A stretch of DNA of 9,496 bases from Candidatus Zixiibacteriota bacterium (GTDB taxonomy: Bacteria > Zixibacteria > MSB-5A5 > GN15 > FEB-12). This document shows, piece by piece, positions 1 through 7,528 of this stretch; position 1 is the stretch's first letter; each line of letters starts with the position of its first letter. Made by a program: the position numbers and the translations under genes. Location of the stretch: contig JAUXBO010000069.1 in assembly GCA_030619345.1 (NCBI GenBank), positions 1 through 9,496 on the forward strand, written 5' to 3'. The notes beneath the pieces are model-generated. The model ran no database searches. It worked only from the letters and a program-made list of their open reading frames with translations, and was not told the DNA's origin.

Positions 1-1
1 C

Positions 2-811
2 CTGACCCGTGGCCGAACCATAAAGATGCTTCGCTCCGATCTGCCTTATAAGGCCTCGGTTTATGTTATCGACGATGTTGAGCAGTTCAAACGACTCACG
101 CGGGGTCTTATCCCGGACTGGGGAGCGGCGGCGGCCTATCCCGAACGGAAATTGATTGCCATAAAGTCACCGGACAAATTCTCGGTCGGGCATTCACTGG
201 CCGAACTGTTGGCTCACGAGTACACCCATCTGGCCCTTGACCATCGGTGTGGTTTTCATGATCCGCCGCGCTGGCTTAATGAGGGACTAGCGATGTATCT
301 CTCGACTGAGTGGAGTTGGAGCAATAATCTAACGATGAGCCGTGCAGCCGTGTTTGGCCAGTTAGTTCCGCTTCAAGAGATTGATCTGGTCAATCGATTT
401 AAATCGGATAAGGCGCACGTCGCCTACTCCGAATCTTACCTGGCCACGCAGTACTTTCTCGATGAGTATGGCGTGAACTCGCTTAACACTATGCTGGACC
501 TGATCGCGGCGGGGAGGTCATTCGATGCGGCGTTAGTGGCCGCGACCGGCTCTAACTATTCTGAATTTGAAATTGAATTCTCCGTTTATCTGGAAAAACG
601 ATATAACCTGGTGAGTCTCTTTATGGATACTATGCTTTTTTGGGCTGGGCTGGCCTTAATCGTACTTATTGGCACCTTTCTTCGCTACAAGAAACGGCGT
701 CAGTATTACAAGAAGTGGGAGGAGGAAGAGAAGTACCAATCAACCGATTTCGATTATGGTGATGCCGAGAATCCGGAGCAAACCGACGACGATGAACCAT
801 GGCGAAGTTAA
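2..811 (+). CDS. Membrane-anchored zinc metallopeptidase, peptidase-MA-like (5' partial)
   Basis: This is probably a membrane-bound zinc-dependent peptidase with an extracytoplasmic catalytic domain. The frame is open to the first bases of the window, so the true start is likely upstream; the first ATG inside is at 26, and residue numbers here count from it. The zinc motif HEYTH lies at residues 64-68 (bases 215-229). It is followed by WLNEGLA at 83-89, whose Glu86 is the expected third ligand; the HExxH...NEG(L/A)A layout is typical of the peptidase MA family (PF13485-like). One hydrophobic span (about 200-218) is followed by a basic stop-transfer stretch (RYKKRR) and an acidic tail ending in DDDEPWRS, which suggests a C-terminal anchor with the tail in the cytosol. 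Its last 13 nt overlap the acyltransferase gene, so the two are probably translationally coupled. The substrate is unknown. Confidence 0.8.
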   Translation: MTRGRTIKMLRSDLPYKASVYVIDDVEQFKRLTRGLIPDWGAAAAYPERKLIAIKSPDKFSVGHSLAELLAHEYTHLALDHRCGFHDPPRWLNEGLAMYLSTEWSWSNNLTMSRAAVFGQLVPLQEIDLVNRFKSDKAHVAYSESYLATQYFLDEYGVNSLNTMLDLIAAGRSFDAALVAATGSNYSEFEIEFSVYLEKRYNLVSLFMDTMLFWAGLALIVLIGTFLRYKKRRQYYKKWEEEEKYQSTDFDYGDAENPEQTDDDEPWRS

Positions 812-1683
812 GTCATTACTGTGAGCATAGTCTGGTTCTGTTGGGTGCTTCCGTGGTCAGGCTGTTGTCGGAGTCTTCCGCCGACCGTTTGGGGTCGTTC
901 ATGGGTCGCTCAGCCTACAAACTGCTTAAGAGTCGACGCAATATAGCTATTAAAAATCTCAGTCTCGCTTTTCCGGACCGAGATCAATCCGAGTTAGAGC
1001 AAATCAGCAAAGAGGTATTTCAGAATGTGGGTCAAACCGCCGTAGAAGTAGCCCGCTTTGGAGTGACCACACCCGAGCGGGTTAAAGAGATAGTAATACC
1101 GAGCGGCAGGGAACAGCTTGACCGGGCAATGGCAGCCGGAAAAGGCGGGATATTCCTGACTGCGCATTTTGGGAACTGGGAATTATCAGCCAGTTGGCTG
1201 GCGGCGATGGGCTATCCCATAGACATTCTGGTACTGGCCCAGCACAATGATATGTTTGACCGGATGCTGAATCGTTTTCGAAATATAATGGGAGTTGGAA
1301 CGCTTCTGGTTGGGCAGAATACGAGAGATATCTTTCGAGCCCTCAAACAGAACAAATTGGTCGGAATCGCGCCGGACCAGCATGACCCGTCTCGTAACCT
1401 GATAATCGACTTTTTTGGGCGGAAGGCGGCGGCGGCTAAGGGGCCGGCCCTTTTCAGCATTAAAACTGGGGCGCCGATCCTGCCATTTTTGCTCCGCCGC
1501 TTACGTTATGACCGGCATGAGTTTATCTGCGGTGTCCCCATTTTTCCACCGATCGGGGGGGATGAAACAGAAAAAGTCACAAAGATGGTATGCGAATATC
1601 ATAGATTCTACGAAGAAGTGATTAGCCGGTACCCGGGGCAATGGATGTGGACCCATCGCAGGTGGAAAGCGGCCGATGATTAA
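799..1683 (+). CDS. LpxL/HtrB-family lysophospholipid/lipid A acyltransferase
   Basis: Members of this family transfer a fatty acyl chain from acyl-ACP to a lipid acceptor, usually a lipid A precursor, at the inner face of the cytoplasmic membrane. The 294-residue length is normal for the family. The N-terminal segment RRNIAIKNLSLAFPD (about 46-60) is the conserved opening block. The catalytic HX4E motif is H123-FGNW-E128, preceded by a hydrophobic strand (GGIFLTA). A later block with FFGRKAAAAKGPALFSIKTG and then PILPF fits the acceptor-site region. The ATG at 799 lies inside the end of the upstream peptidase gene and has only a weak ribosome site, as expected for coupled translation. The presence of waaF-like and efflux genes nearby supports an outer-membrane role. 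Which chain and acceptor it uses cannot be told from sequence, so I give no lpxL/lpxM symbol. Confidence 0.88.
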   Translation: MAKLSHYCEHSLVLLGASVVRLLSESSADRLGSFMGRSAYKLLKSRRNIAIKNLSLAFPDRDQSELEQISKEVFQNVGQTAVEVARFGVTTPERVKEIVIPSGREQLDRAMAAGKGGIFLTAHFGNWELSASWLAAMGYPIDILVLAQHNDMFDRMLNRFRNIMGVGTLLVGQNTRDIFRALKQNKLVGIAPDQHDPSRNLIIDFFGRKAAAAKGPALFSIKTGAPILPFLLRRLRYDRHEFICGVPIFPPIGGDETEKVTKMVCEYHRFYEEVISRYPGQWMWTHRRWKAADD

Positions 1684-1697
1684 TCCGGCGGCAACAA

Positions 1698-1728
1698 TGG
1701 ACGGTCTTATGCGTACAAACACTATAAT
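1698..1728 (+). promoter_or_regulatory. Possible sigma-70-like promoter before the efflux operon
   Basis: A perfect TATAAT (1723-1728) lies in the 111-nt gap between the acyltransferase and the adaptor gene. The best upstream match to a -35 box is TGGACG at 1698-1703, a poor match with a long 19-bp spacer. The gap also has a short direct repeat (GCAAGTGG at 1760-1767 and 1775-1782) between this site and the adaptor start. The -10 is convincing as a string, but the promoter as a whole is a weak call. Confidence 0.3.
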
Positions 1729-1794
1729 GTACAGGAGACTTGTTGCCGGTAAGTTGACTGCAAGTGGGAAACCAGCAAGTGGAAAAGAGGTAAG

Positions 1795-3099
1795 GTGAAG
1801 AAATATATAACGATTTCTTTGGTCGTTGTTGTTGTATTGGGCGGCTATCTGGGAGTAAACGCGCTGTTCGGTACCGATATTGAAATCCCGACTTCGAAAG
1901 TCTCCAACGGAGAGTTCGTAATCTCCCTCAATTGTAACGGTACTGTGGACGCTACAAGGGCCATGTCGCTTTCCACACCCAGAGTCCGGGGTTTGCAGAT
2001 TACCTGGCTGGCTCCCGAGGGAACAACCGTGGCGGAAGGTGATCCGGTAATAAAATTCGATGCCAGCAAGCAGCAGACCGATTTGTTGGACCATCAGTCG
2101 GATCAGAAGATCAAGACTTCGGCGCTTCAGCGAGCACGTCAGGAATATATCATCCAGGAAAAGCAACTGCGTCTGAATCTTGAAAAATCACGCCGCAATA
2201 ATGATGAAAAAAAACATGAAGCTCCTCGTGTGGCAAAGGAAGCAAAGCTGGAAATGGAACTGGCGGAACTTAATTTCGAGGCCAAGCTCGATCAGTTGAC
2301 CGCTGACGTAGAAAAGGCGGAAGTGGAAGTACAGCGTTCCAAAGACAAAGTTACCCAGGCCCAGCGGGAACTCGATATGATGAGCATCAACGCGCCCATT
2401 CCCGGTCTAGTTGTCTATCTCGAGATATGGAAGGGTGGTACCATGAGTAAGGTTCAGGAAGGTGACTCCCCCTGGCCCGGTCAGGGGTTGGTGAATCTTC
2501 CCGACCTGAGCGAAATGATGGTCAAAACATCGGTCAGCGAAGTTGATGCCAACAAGGTCGATAGCGGTCAAACGGTGGACGTTGTTCTCGATGCTTTCCC
2601 GGACATAATATATCGGGGTGAGGTCAGGAAAAAAGGCACCCTTGCCCGTCGCAAGGAACCAAATTCCAAGATCAATGTCTTTGATGTTGAAGTTACCATC
2701 CTCGACGACGATGATAATCTAAAACCCGGAATGTCAGCATCATGCGATATTATCGTCAGCCGGATTCCCGGAGTTGTCTCGGTACCGTTGGAAGCGGTGT
2801 TTGAGCGCGAGGGTAAGACCGTTGTCTATCTCAAAAACAAGAAAAAGCGCGAAGTATCGGTAGGTCTGCGTAACGATATGTCGATCCAGATTTTGGACGG
2901 ACTTGAAGGGGATGAAGAAATTTGTCTGATTGATCCGAGTCTGGATGAACATGGTCTGCCCGGTGACAGGGCCACCGAACCAGAGTTAAACAAAGGCCGC
3001 ACTCAGCCCGGACCTGATAAAGCCAGGATGCGCGGCAATCGCTCCGGTAAGTCTGGCACCAAGTCCGGGAATAAAACCGGCGGCAAGGGCGGTCGATGA
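1795..3099 (+). CDS. MacA-like periplasmic adaptor (membrane fusion protein, HlyD/RND-MFP family)
   Basis: Such adaptors bridge an inner-membrane transporter and an outer-membrane channel across the periplasm. I chose the GTG start because GAGG (1787-1790) sits 4 nt upstream and the protein then opens directly with a membrane anchor (residues 3-25, Val/Leu-rich). The first half of the lipoyl/barrel-sandwich domain follows (about 35-95, with LAPEGTTVAEGDPVIKFD), then a long charged coiled-coil hairpin (about 100-195), the second lipoyl half (INAPIPGLVVYL, 198-209), a beta-barrel (about 240-320) and a membrane-proximal domain (about 325-380). Residues about 395-434 form an unusual Gly/Lys/Arg/Ser-rich tail that most MacA proteins lack. 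The stop overlaps the permease start as ATGA, so the two are co-translated. The partners are the MacB-like permease and the TolC-like protein next door. The cargo is unknown. Confidence 0.87.
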   Translation: MKKYITISLVVVVVLGGYLGVNALFGTDIEIPTSKVSNGEFVISLNCNGTVDATRAMSLSTPRVRGLQITWLAPEGTTVAEGDPVIKFDASKQQTDLLDHQSDQKIKTSALQRARQEYIIQEKQLRLNLEKSRRNNDEKKHEAPRVAKEAKLEMELAELNFEAKLDQLTADVEKAEVEVQRSKDKVTQAQRELDMMSINAPIPGLVVYLEIWKGGTMSKVQEGDSPWPGQGLVNLPDLSEMMVKTSVSEVDANKVDSGQTVDVVLDAFPDIIYRGEVRKKGTLARRKEPNSKINVFDVEVTILDDDDNLKPGMSASCDIIVSRIPGVVSVPLEAVFEREGKTVVYLKNKKKREVSVGLRNDMSIQILDGLEGDEEICLIDPSLDEHGLPGDRATEPELNKGRTQPGPDKARMRGNRSGKSGTKSGNKTGGKGGR

Positions 3100-4400
3100 A
3101 CTACGGGCGTGTTCTTGAGATCGCCGTAGACGCCCTCACCGGCCACCGCCTTCGGACCTTTCTGACCATGCTCGGCGTGATCTTTGGGGTGGGAGCGGTG
3201 ATTGGGATGCTCTCAATAGGGGAGGGAGCCAAACAAGAGGCGCTTGAACAGATATCTATCCTGGGCATCAATAACGTCATCATCAAGGCGAAAATCCCGG
3301 ATGAGTCACTGTCTTCCGATGTTGGACTGGCCCGGTCGCCCGGTTTGTCTTTGGCCGATGCTGAGAACATAGCACAGTTTACAGAGATTGTTGCCAACAT
3401 CGTTCCCCAGCGATTTGAGCCAATCAAGACTATTTATCATGGTTCCAGTCAGGCGTCGGTTCGGGTGGTTGCGACGGTTCCCGAATACATGACTTCATCT
3501 TCGGTCGAAGTTGACTATGGCCGGTTTATCACACCATCGGACAACGAAACTTTTTCCCAGATCTGTGTCCTGGGGGCAAAAGCCAAGAAGGCGTTGTTTG
3601 CCTTTGAGAATCCAATCGGACGGAATGTTCGAATAGGAGATTTGAGCTTCGTGGTCGTCGGCGTCATGGCTGACAAGTACATCGCGCGTGGTAAAGTCGA
3701 AGGATTTGAACTCAAGAATTTGAACGAGGACGTTTATATTCCGTTCAATACTGCTGTCAAAAAACTGGAAAGAATACCTCAAGTGTCTGGCGGTCAGGTT
3801 TCTTATTGGAGGGGATCGTCCCAGCCGGAGGAGACGCAAAAGTACAATACCCCCGAGATTGACCAACTCACTGTCACTGTCACCGACCTGAAGTATATCA
3901 AGGTAGCCACCAAGTTGGTGGAGCGAATCCTGGAGCGACGTCACTATGGAGTGGTCGACTATGAGACAGTGGTGCCTGAATCGCTGCTAAGGCAAACCCA
4001 AAAAACACAGCAAATATTTAATATAGTTATGGGTGCTATCGCCGGAATCTCGTTGTTAGTCGGCGGGATAGGAATTATGAACATCATGCTGGCGACGGTT
4101 TTGGAAAGAACGCGAGAGATCGGAATTCGGAGGGCGGTCGGCGCGACTCGTAATGACATCATGCGACAGTTCCTGATTGAAGCTGTTTCTATCTGTCTGA
4201 TTGGATGCGTTGTCGGGATAGTTCTGGGCGTGACCCTGGCTAAAGCGATTTCGTTCTATGCCGATTGGCCGACCATTGTCTCACTCTCTTCAATTGTCCT
4301 GGCGGTCGGAGTGTCGGCTACGGTCGGAATTGTATTCGGTTTGTACCCGGCCCGCAAGGCGGCTTCGTTTGATGTAATCGAGGCTCTCCGATATGAATAG
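3096..4400 (+). CDS. MacB/FtsX-type ABC transporter permease (no fused ATPase)
   Basis: This is the inner-membrane permease of a MacB-type (type VII) ABC transporter, a family that drives periplasmic substrates or lipoproteins outward by a lever-like motion. Layout: a cytosolic amphipathic start, TM1 at about 20-42 (TFLTMLGVIFGVGAVIGM), a large MacB periplasmic core domain (about 43-300), then the FtsX domain with TM2 (about 307-333), the conserved loop ERTREIGIRRAVGATRNDI (337-355), TM3 (about 358-383) and TM4 (about 397-417). It ends with YPARKAASFDVIEALRYE, the usual C-terminal signature. There is no Walker A or ABC signature, so the nucleotide-binding subunit must be a separate protein; none is in the window. 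AAGGG at 3085-3089 is a fair ribosome site. The neighbours are its expected adaptor and outer-membrane channel. Confidence 0.9.
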   Translation: MNYGRVLEIAVDALTGHRLRTFLTMLGVIFGVGAVIGMLSIGEGAKQEALEQISILGINNVIIKAKIPDESLSSDVGLARSPGLSLADAENIAQFTEIVANIVPQRFEPIKTIYHGSSQASVRVVATVPEYMTSSSVEVDYGRFITPSDNETFSQICVLGAKAKKALFAFENPIGRNVRIGDLSFVVVGVMADKYIARGKVEGFELKNLNEDVYIPFNTAVKKLERIPQVSGGQVSYWRGSSQPEETQKYNTPEIDQLTVTVTDLKYIKVATKLVERILERRHYGVVDYETVVPESLLRQTQKTQQIFNIVMGAIAGISLLVGGIGIMNIMLATVLERTREIGIRRAVGATRNDIMRQFLIEAVSICLIGCVVGIVLGVTLAKAISFYADWPTIVSLSSIVLAVGVSATVGIVFGLYPARKAASFDVIEALRYE

Positions 4401-4427
4401 CAGATGCAACTGTTAATGAGGAAATCA

Positions 4428-5897
4428 ATGAGAAGAATAGAAGTTGGCAGGATAGGTGCGGCATTCTTGATTGTGCTTTTGCTCTCGGTAAGTGGATTGT
4501 CGCGCCAGATCAGTCTTCAGGAGGCGATGGATGTGGCTGTTAATCGATCGAGCCGGGGCGAAATTATTCGGGGCACCCAGGAGGTAGCCGAACAGCAGTA
4601 TTTTGCCGAGAGAATCGGGTTTCTCCTGCCCAAGATTTCAATCAACGGGGAACTTCCGGCCTATCGCGTGGACGAGTCTTTTCGGTTTTTCGGGAACCTG
4701 CCTACCAAACGCATGATAAAAACGTCCGACTTCGATTTTAGCTCAAATATTCAATTGGACCAGAGTCTTATTACGGGTGGGGATTTGTCCATAACGGCCA
4801 ATCTGCTGCGAAGTGATGCTGTCTATCCTGTTCGCGGCTTGGATGGAATCAGTCTGAATGATATCAGCGAACTTACGTCGCGCAGTTTTTTTAACTTTAG
4901 TTTCTCTCAGCCGCTCCTGAAACCCTCACAGGCAAAGTATGACCTCAAGAACAAACATGATGATCTGGAACTGGCGTTGTTGACCGGTCGTGAAGAGACG
5001 GCATCTCTGGAAATAGATGTGGCCGAGGCCTATTTGGGGCTTCTGCAACTCTCAATCGAACGCGAGATGGCGGCCGACAAATTCGAAAGCGCCAGATTGA
5101 CAGCCGAAATTGACTCTATGAAACGTATCGATGGCATTGTGGCCGAGGAAGACTGGCTGGCCTCAGCTTCGGCCATGATCGACGCCGAACTGGACAAATA
5201 CGATATCGACAACCAGTATTTTGACAAGCGGCGTATTCTGGCATCTTTGTTGGATATTAACGACCCGGAGGGGATCGAAGCAGAGATACCCGTAATCACC
5301 GAGGGCCCGGATCGTGACATTTTTGATCGCATGCTTGGTCGGTGGCAGGAGTCAATTTCTCTAAAACGAGCTGAGTACCAGTATTCCAAAGATCAACGGG
5401 CTTCGGATTTTTCTGTCTCCTCCCACGGATTGACCGGCAATCTCAAGGCAAATTACTCTTTGGGGAGAGGAACGGTTGAGACTGAAGGTTTCGACGACGA
5501 TGACATCAAGACCAATAGTTGGGGTGTGTCGATCAACCTTACTTATCCGATCTGGGATGGTGGCGCTTCCTCGGCGGTCGTAAAGGCGGCTCGACTAAAA
5601 ACCGAGCAATCACGTCTTGAACTCGAATCCGCCCGCAAGTCCGCTCGGGCCGAAGTCGCCAATCTGATAAACTCTGTCGATGTCGGTTACAGAAAACTGC
5701 AGGTTTTGCAAAGGCAGATTGAAATGACCCAGAATCGTCTCGATATTGCCACTTTTCGCCGCGATGACGGGCAGATTTCTGAAGTAGACTTCCTCTTAGT
5801 CCGGGTAGATTATCACGAGTCTCGCCGGAAATATGTGCAGGAACTAAAAAAGTATATCGTTGACAAGATCAACTTGGAATACCGTTATATCAGTTAA
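4428..5897 (+). CDS. TolC-like outer-membrane efflux protein (OEP family)
   Basis: This is the trimeric outer-membrane channel subunit that should complete the export system made by the two genes upstream. I prefer the ATG at 4428 because GAGG (4418-4421) lies 6 nt before it and the protein then starts with a compact signal peptide (MRRIEVGR, a hydrophobic AAFLIVLLLSVSG core, cleavage near LSRQ). In-frame ATGs at 4404 and 4416 would add 8 or 4 residues but have poorer ribosome sites. The mature part begins ISLQEAMDVAVNRS, the usual start of an OEP repeat. It alternates long charged helices (for example ETASLEIDVAEAYLGLLQL, and DVGYRKLQVLQRQIEMTQNR near the C-terminus) with beta-like segments (FNFSFSQPLLKPS; WGVSINLTYPIWDGG) in the two-repeat OEP pattern. 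The length of 489 residues is normal. Its stop overlaps the next start by 1 nt. Confidence 0.87.
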   Translation: MRRIEVGRIGAAFLIVLLLSVSGLSRQISLQEAMDVAVNRSSRGEIIRGTQEVAEQQYFAERIGFLLPKISINGELPAYRVDESFRFFGNLPTKRMIKTSDFDFSSNIQLDQSLITGGDLSITANLLRSDAVYPVRGLDGISLNDISELTSRSFFNFSFSQPLLKPSQAKYDLKNKHDDLELALLTGREETASLEIDVAEAYLGLLQLSIEREMAADKFESARLTAEIDSMKRIDGIVAEEDWLASASAMIDAELDKYDIDNQYFDKRRILASLLDINDPEGIEAEIPVITEGPDRDIFDRMLGRWQESISLKRAEYQYSKDQRASDFSVSSHGLTGNLKANYSLGRGTVETEGFDDDDIKTNSWGVSINLTYPIWDGGASSAVVKAARLKTEQSRLELESARKSARAEVANLINSVDVGYRKLQVLQRQIEMTQNRLDIATFRRDDGQISEVDFLLVRVDYHESRRKYVQELKKYIVDKINLEYRYIS

Positions 5898-6934
5898 TGG
5901 CTCAGAAGATACTCATTCGCACTCCCAATCACCTCGGTGATTGCATTATGGCCCTTCCCATGATAGGGGAGGTGCGCGAAGCATATCCCGGTTCCCAGGT
6001 TTCACTGCTGGCTCCCGCCATGCTCGCTGATGTCTTCAAACAGAATCTATCAGTCGATCAAATAATCTCCATTCCAAAAGAGCACCTTCACGGCCTGATC
6101 GCGGTGATGAAAATCAAGGAACTGATCCAGAATCATAAGTTCGATGTTGGTTATATTTTGCCACCGTCATTTGGTGCCGCGGCCGGGTTCAAGCTGGCCT
6201 CGGTTTCGGAGCGGATCGGATATGTGACCGATGGTCGTCGGTTGTTGCTGACCAAACCGTTGCCATCGCCAGAACCGATCAATAGCGAACATCGCAGCCG
6301 CCTCTATTTCAATCTCCTGTTGCGAGGCAGCGGGAACGAAATCGAATATGGGAATCCCAAGCTTTTTCTAAATGATACTGATATGGAATCAGCGGCCGCT
6401 ATTCTGAGTCAGTTTAGAATCGAAGATCAACAACCGCTGGCCGTGATTGCTTTTCGTGCTGTTGCCGAATCTCGTCGATGGGGAATCGAAAATTACATCA
6501 AACTCACCAAGCAGCTGGTGGCCGATCACCGACTAAAAGTGGTGTTGGTAGGAACCGCAGGTGACCAATCCGACGGGGACCGCATTGTTGCGTCCGCCTC
6601 CACGGGTGAGGTTATAAATCTGGCCGGGAAAACCTCGATTCGTGATTCCGCCGCAATCATGTCTCACGCTTCGTTTTTTGTTGGCAACGATTCGGGTGCC
6701 GCTCACTTAGCTGCCGCAGTCGGTACCCCCTTGGTTGTACTTTCGGGTGCCGATGATCCCAAGTCGACGAGTCCGATCTCACCGCGCAAGCAGATTATCT
6801 ATCTTGAAGAGCTCAATTGTATTAGCTGTGTGAAAAACAAATGTCCGTTAAAAGGTGACGACTCGATGCAGTGTATGACCGGAATCACGGTGGACATGGT
6901 CATGGCAGCCATTTCAAAAGTAGCCGAAGACTGA
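5897..6934 (+). CDS. waaF: Glycosyltransferase family 9, LPS heptosyltransferase II-like
   Basis: By family it should transfer heptose from an ADP-heptose donor to the LPS inner core at the cytoplasmic face of the inner membrane. The start (ILIRTPNHLGDCIMALPMI, residues 5-23) is the GT9 acceptor-side motif with the conserved Asp15. The nucleotide-sugar side carries NDSGAAHLAAAVGTP (264-278), the hallmark of the family. The C-terminus has the four cysteines common in WaaF proteins (C308, C311, C316, C326, in NCISCVKNKCP and QCM). The length of 345 residues is normal. Unusually, the PGA-x-x-G-x-AKRWP block of E. coli WaaF reads FRAVAESRRWG (186-196), so the PGA is lost and the basic KRW is RRW. 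Hence a different donor or acceptor is possible, and the heptosyltransferase II label is a family-level call. It is the last gene of the tight run; its ATG shares one base with the upstream stop. Confidence 0.82.
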   Translation: MAQKILIRTPNHLGDCIMALPMIGEVREAYPGSQVSLLAPAMLADVFKQNLSVDQIISIPKEHLHGLIAVMKIKELIQNHKFDVGYILPPSFGAAAGFKLASVSERIGYVTDGRRLLLTKPLPSPEPINSEHRSRLYFNLLLRGSGNEIEYGNPKLFLNDTDMESAAAILSQFRIEDQQPLAVIAFRAVAESRRWGIENYIKLTKQLVADHRLKVVLVGTAGDQSDGDRIVASASTGEVINLAGKTSIRDSAAIMSHASFFVGNDSGAAHLAAAVGTPLVVLSGADDPKSTSPISPRKQIIYLEELNCISCVKNKCPLKGDDSMQCMTGITVDMVMAAISKVAED

Positions 6935-6943
6935 TCCTTCGGC
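6923..6943 (+). terminator. Hairpin over the waaF-like stop codon, weak terminator candidate
   Basis: GCCGAAG (6923-6929) pairs perfectly with CTTCGGC (6937-6943) around a 7-nt loop that contains the TGA stop of the heptosyltransferase gene. The stem is GC-rich but no T-run follows, so it is not a standard intrinsic terminator. It could equally protect the 3' end of the mRNA. Confidence 0.22.
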
Positions 6944-7214
6944 CGTTCGCTCCCTATTCAATCCAACAAAAATTCAAAGTTCCACTACTCTCGCTGCGTA
7001 TAAATCAAGTGATGGATCAGTTTATTCCTAAGTTAGCGCTAGCCGAGTCGACCGGACCTCGATATTATAGAGATTGGCCTCAGTCGTCCTATTTCTGGTG
7101 AAAAAGGTGCCCTACTCTGTTGCTCGGATTCAGTGGTAATCGATTCCGCTCTTGGTAAGCTACTGTTGAACAACGGCTTGATAGACCGCGCCGCCTGTTC
7201 AGCCAAGGCCGGAC

Positions 7215-7365
7215 GTTGAAAAAGTATCCTCGCTACAAGTGTGTTTTGCGGTGCAGTTGAGAACGGGCGACGTAAAGCCGCCCTCTACGCGGGATATTAG
7301 CCCCTCCCTGCGTAGGGCGGGGCTTGCCTCCGCCGATATTTCACCCCAATGGGGGGTTTTTCAAC
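7215..7365. repeat. MITE-like element with 9-bp terminal inverted repeats and nested hairpins
   Basis: The ends are GTTGAAAAA (7215-7223) and TTTTTCAAC (7357-7365), a perfect 9-bp inverted pair 151 bp across. CCGG also stands just outside both ends (7209-7212, and 7365-7368 sharing one base), offset by 2 nt on the left. Inside, CCGCCCTCTACGC (7278-7290) pairs with GCGTAGGGCGG (7310-7320) apart from a 2-nt bulge. GGCGG/CCGCC (7316-7320/7330-7334) forms a second small hairpin that competes with the first. CCCC-AAT-GGGG (7344-7354) forms a third, running into five T. GATATT followed by CCCC occurs twice (7293 and 7335). There is no coding capacity, so it would be non-autonomous. No clear target duplication is visible. 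Confidence 0.5.
7344..7361 (+). terminator. CCCC-AAT-GGGG hairpin followed by T5
   Basis: A short GC stem (7344-7347 with 7351-7354) with a 3-nt loop is followed by GG and TTTTT. It resembles a minimal rho-independent terminator on the + strand and lies inside the right end of the repeat element. The stem is only 4 bp (or 4 of 6 possible G), so function is doubtful; it may simply be part of the element's end structure. Confidence 0.25.
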
Positions 7366-7511
7366 CGGTGCGATGAAGTGGGACCCCAATCTTAATCAGT
7401 CTACTATTGACAAAATTCGATGTTGTCGCTGCTTTTCCTGTCGGGAAAACTGCCCGAACGGAACGGTATCAATTCGCAATTCTCGCGTTTTGGAGTGGTT
7501 TAGCAACTCTT

Positions 7512-7528
7512 GGCGCAGGAGCTGCGCC
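7512..7528. repeat. Perfect 7-bp GC palindrome with 3-nt loop
   Basis: GGCGCAG (7512-7518), loop GAG, CTGCGCC (7522-7528). It falls at the very end of the iron-sulfur frame and just upstream of the promoter at 7543. It has no following T-run on the + strand. It may be a REP-like unit, a stem that insulates the downstream promoter, or an operator. Confidence 0.4.

Noticed and set aside
1501..2166. A 221-codon minus-strand open frame across the acyltransferase/adaptor junction
   Set aside because: It is antisense to two well-supported genes, has low-complexity composition typical of a shadow frame and shows no domain.
3495..3944. A 149-codon minus-strand open frame inside the permease gene
   Set aside because: It is antisense to the conserved MacB periplasmic domain and has no recognisable protein features.
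6871..7101. A 76-codon open frame crossing the waaF-like stop codon
   Set aside because: Its start lies inside the heptosyltransferase gene without a ribosome site; its second half is used only as one frame of the DUF362-like relic.
7407..7435. A second TTGACA (7407-7412) as a promoter
   Set aside because: No -10-like hexamer stands 16-18 bp downstream, and it falls in the relic's coding trace.
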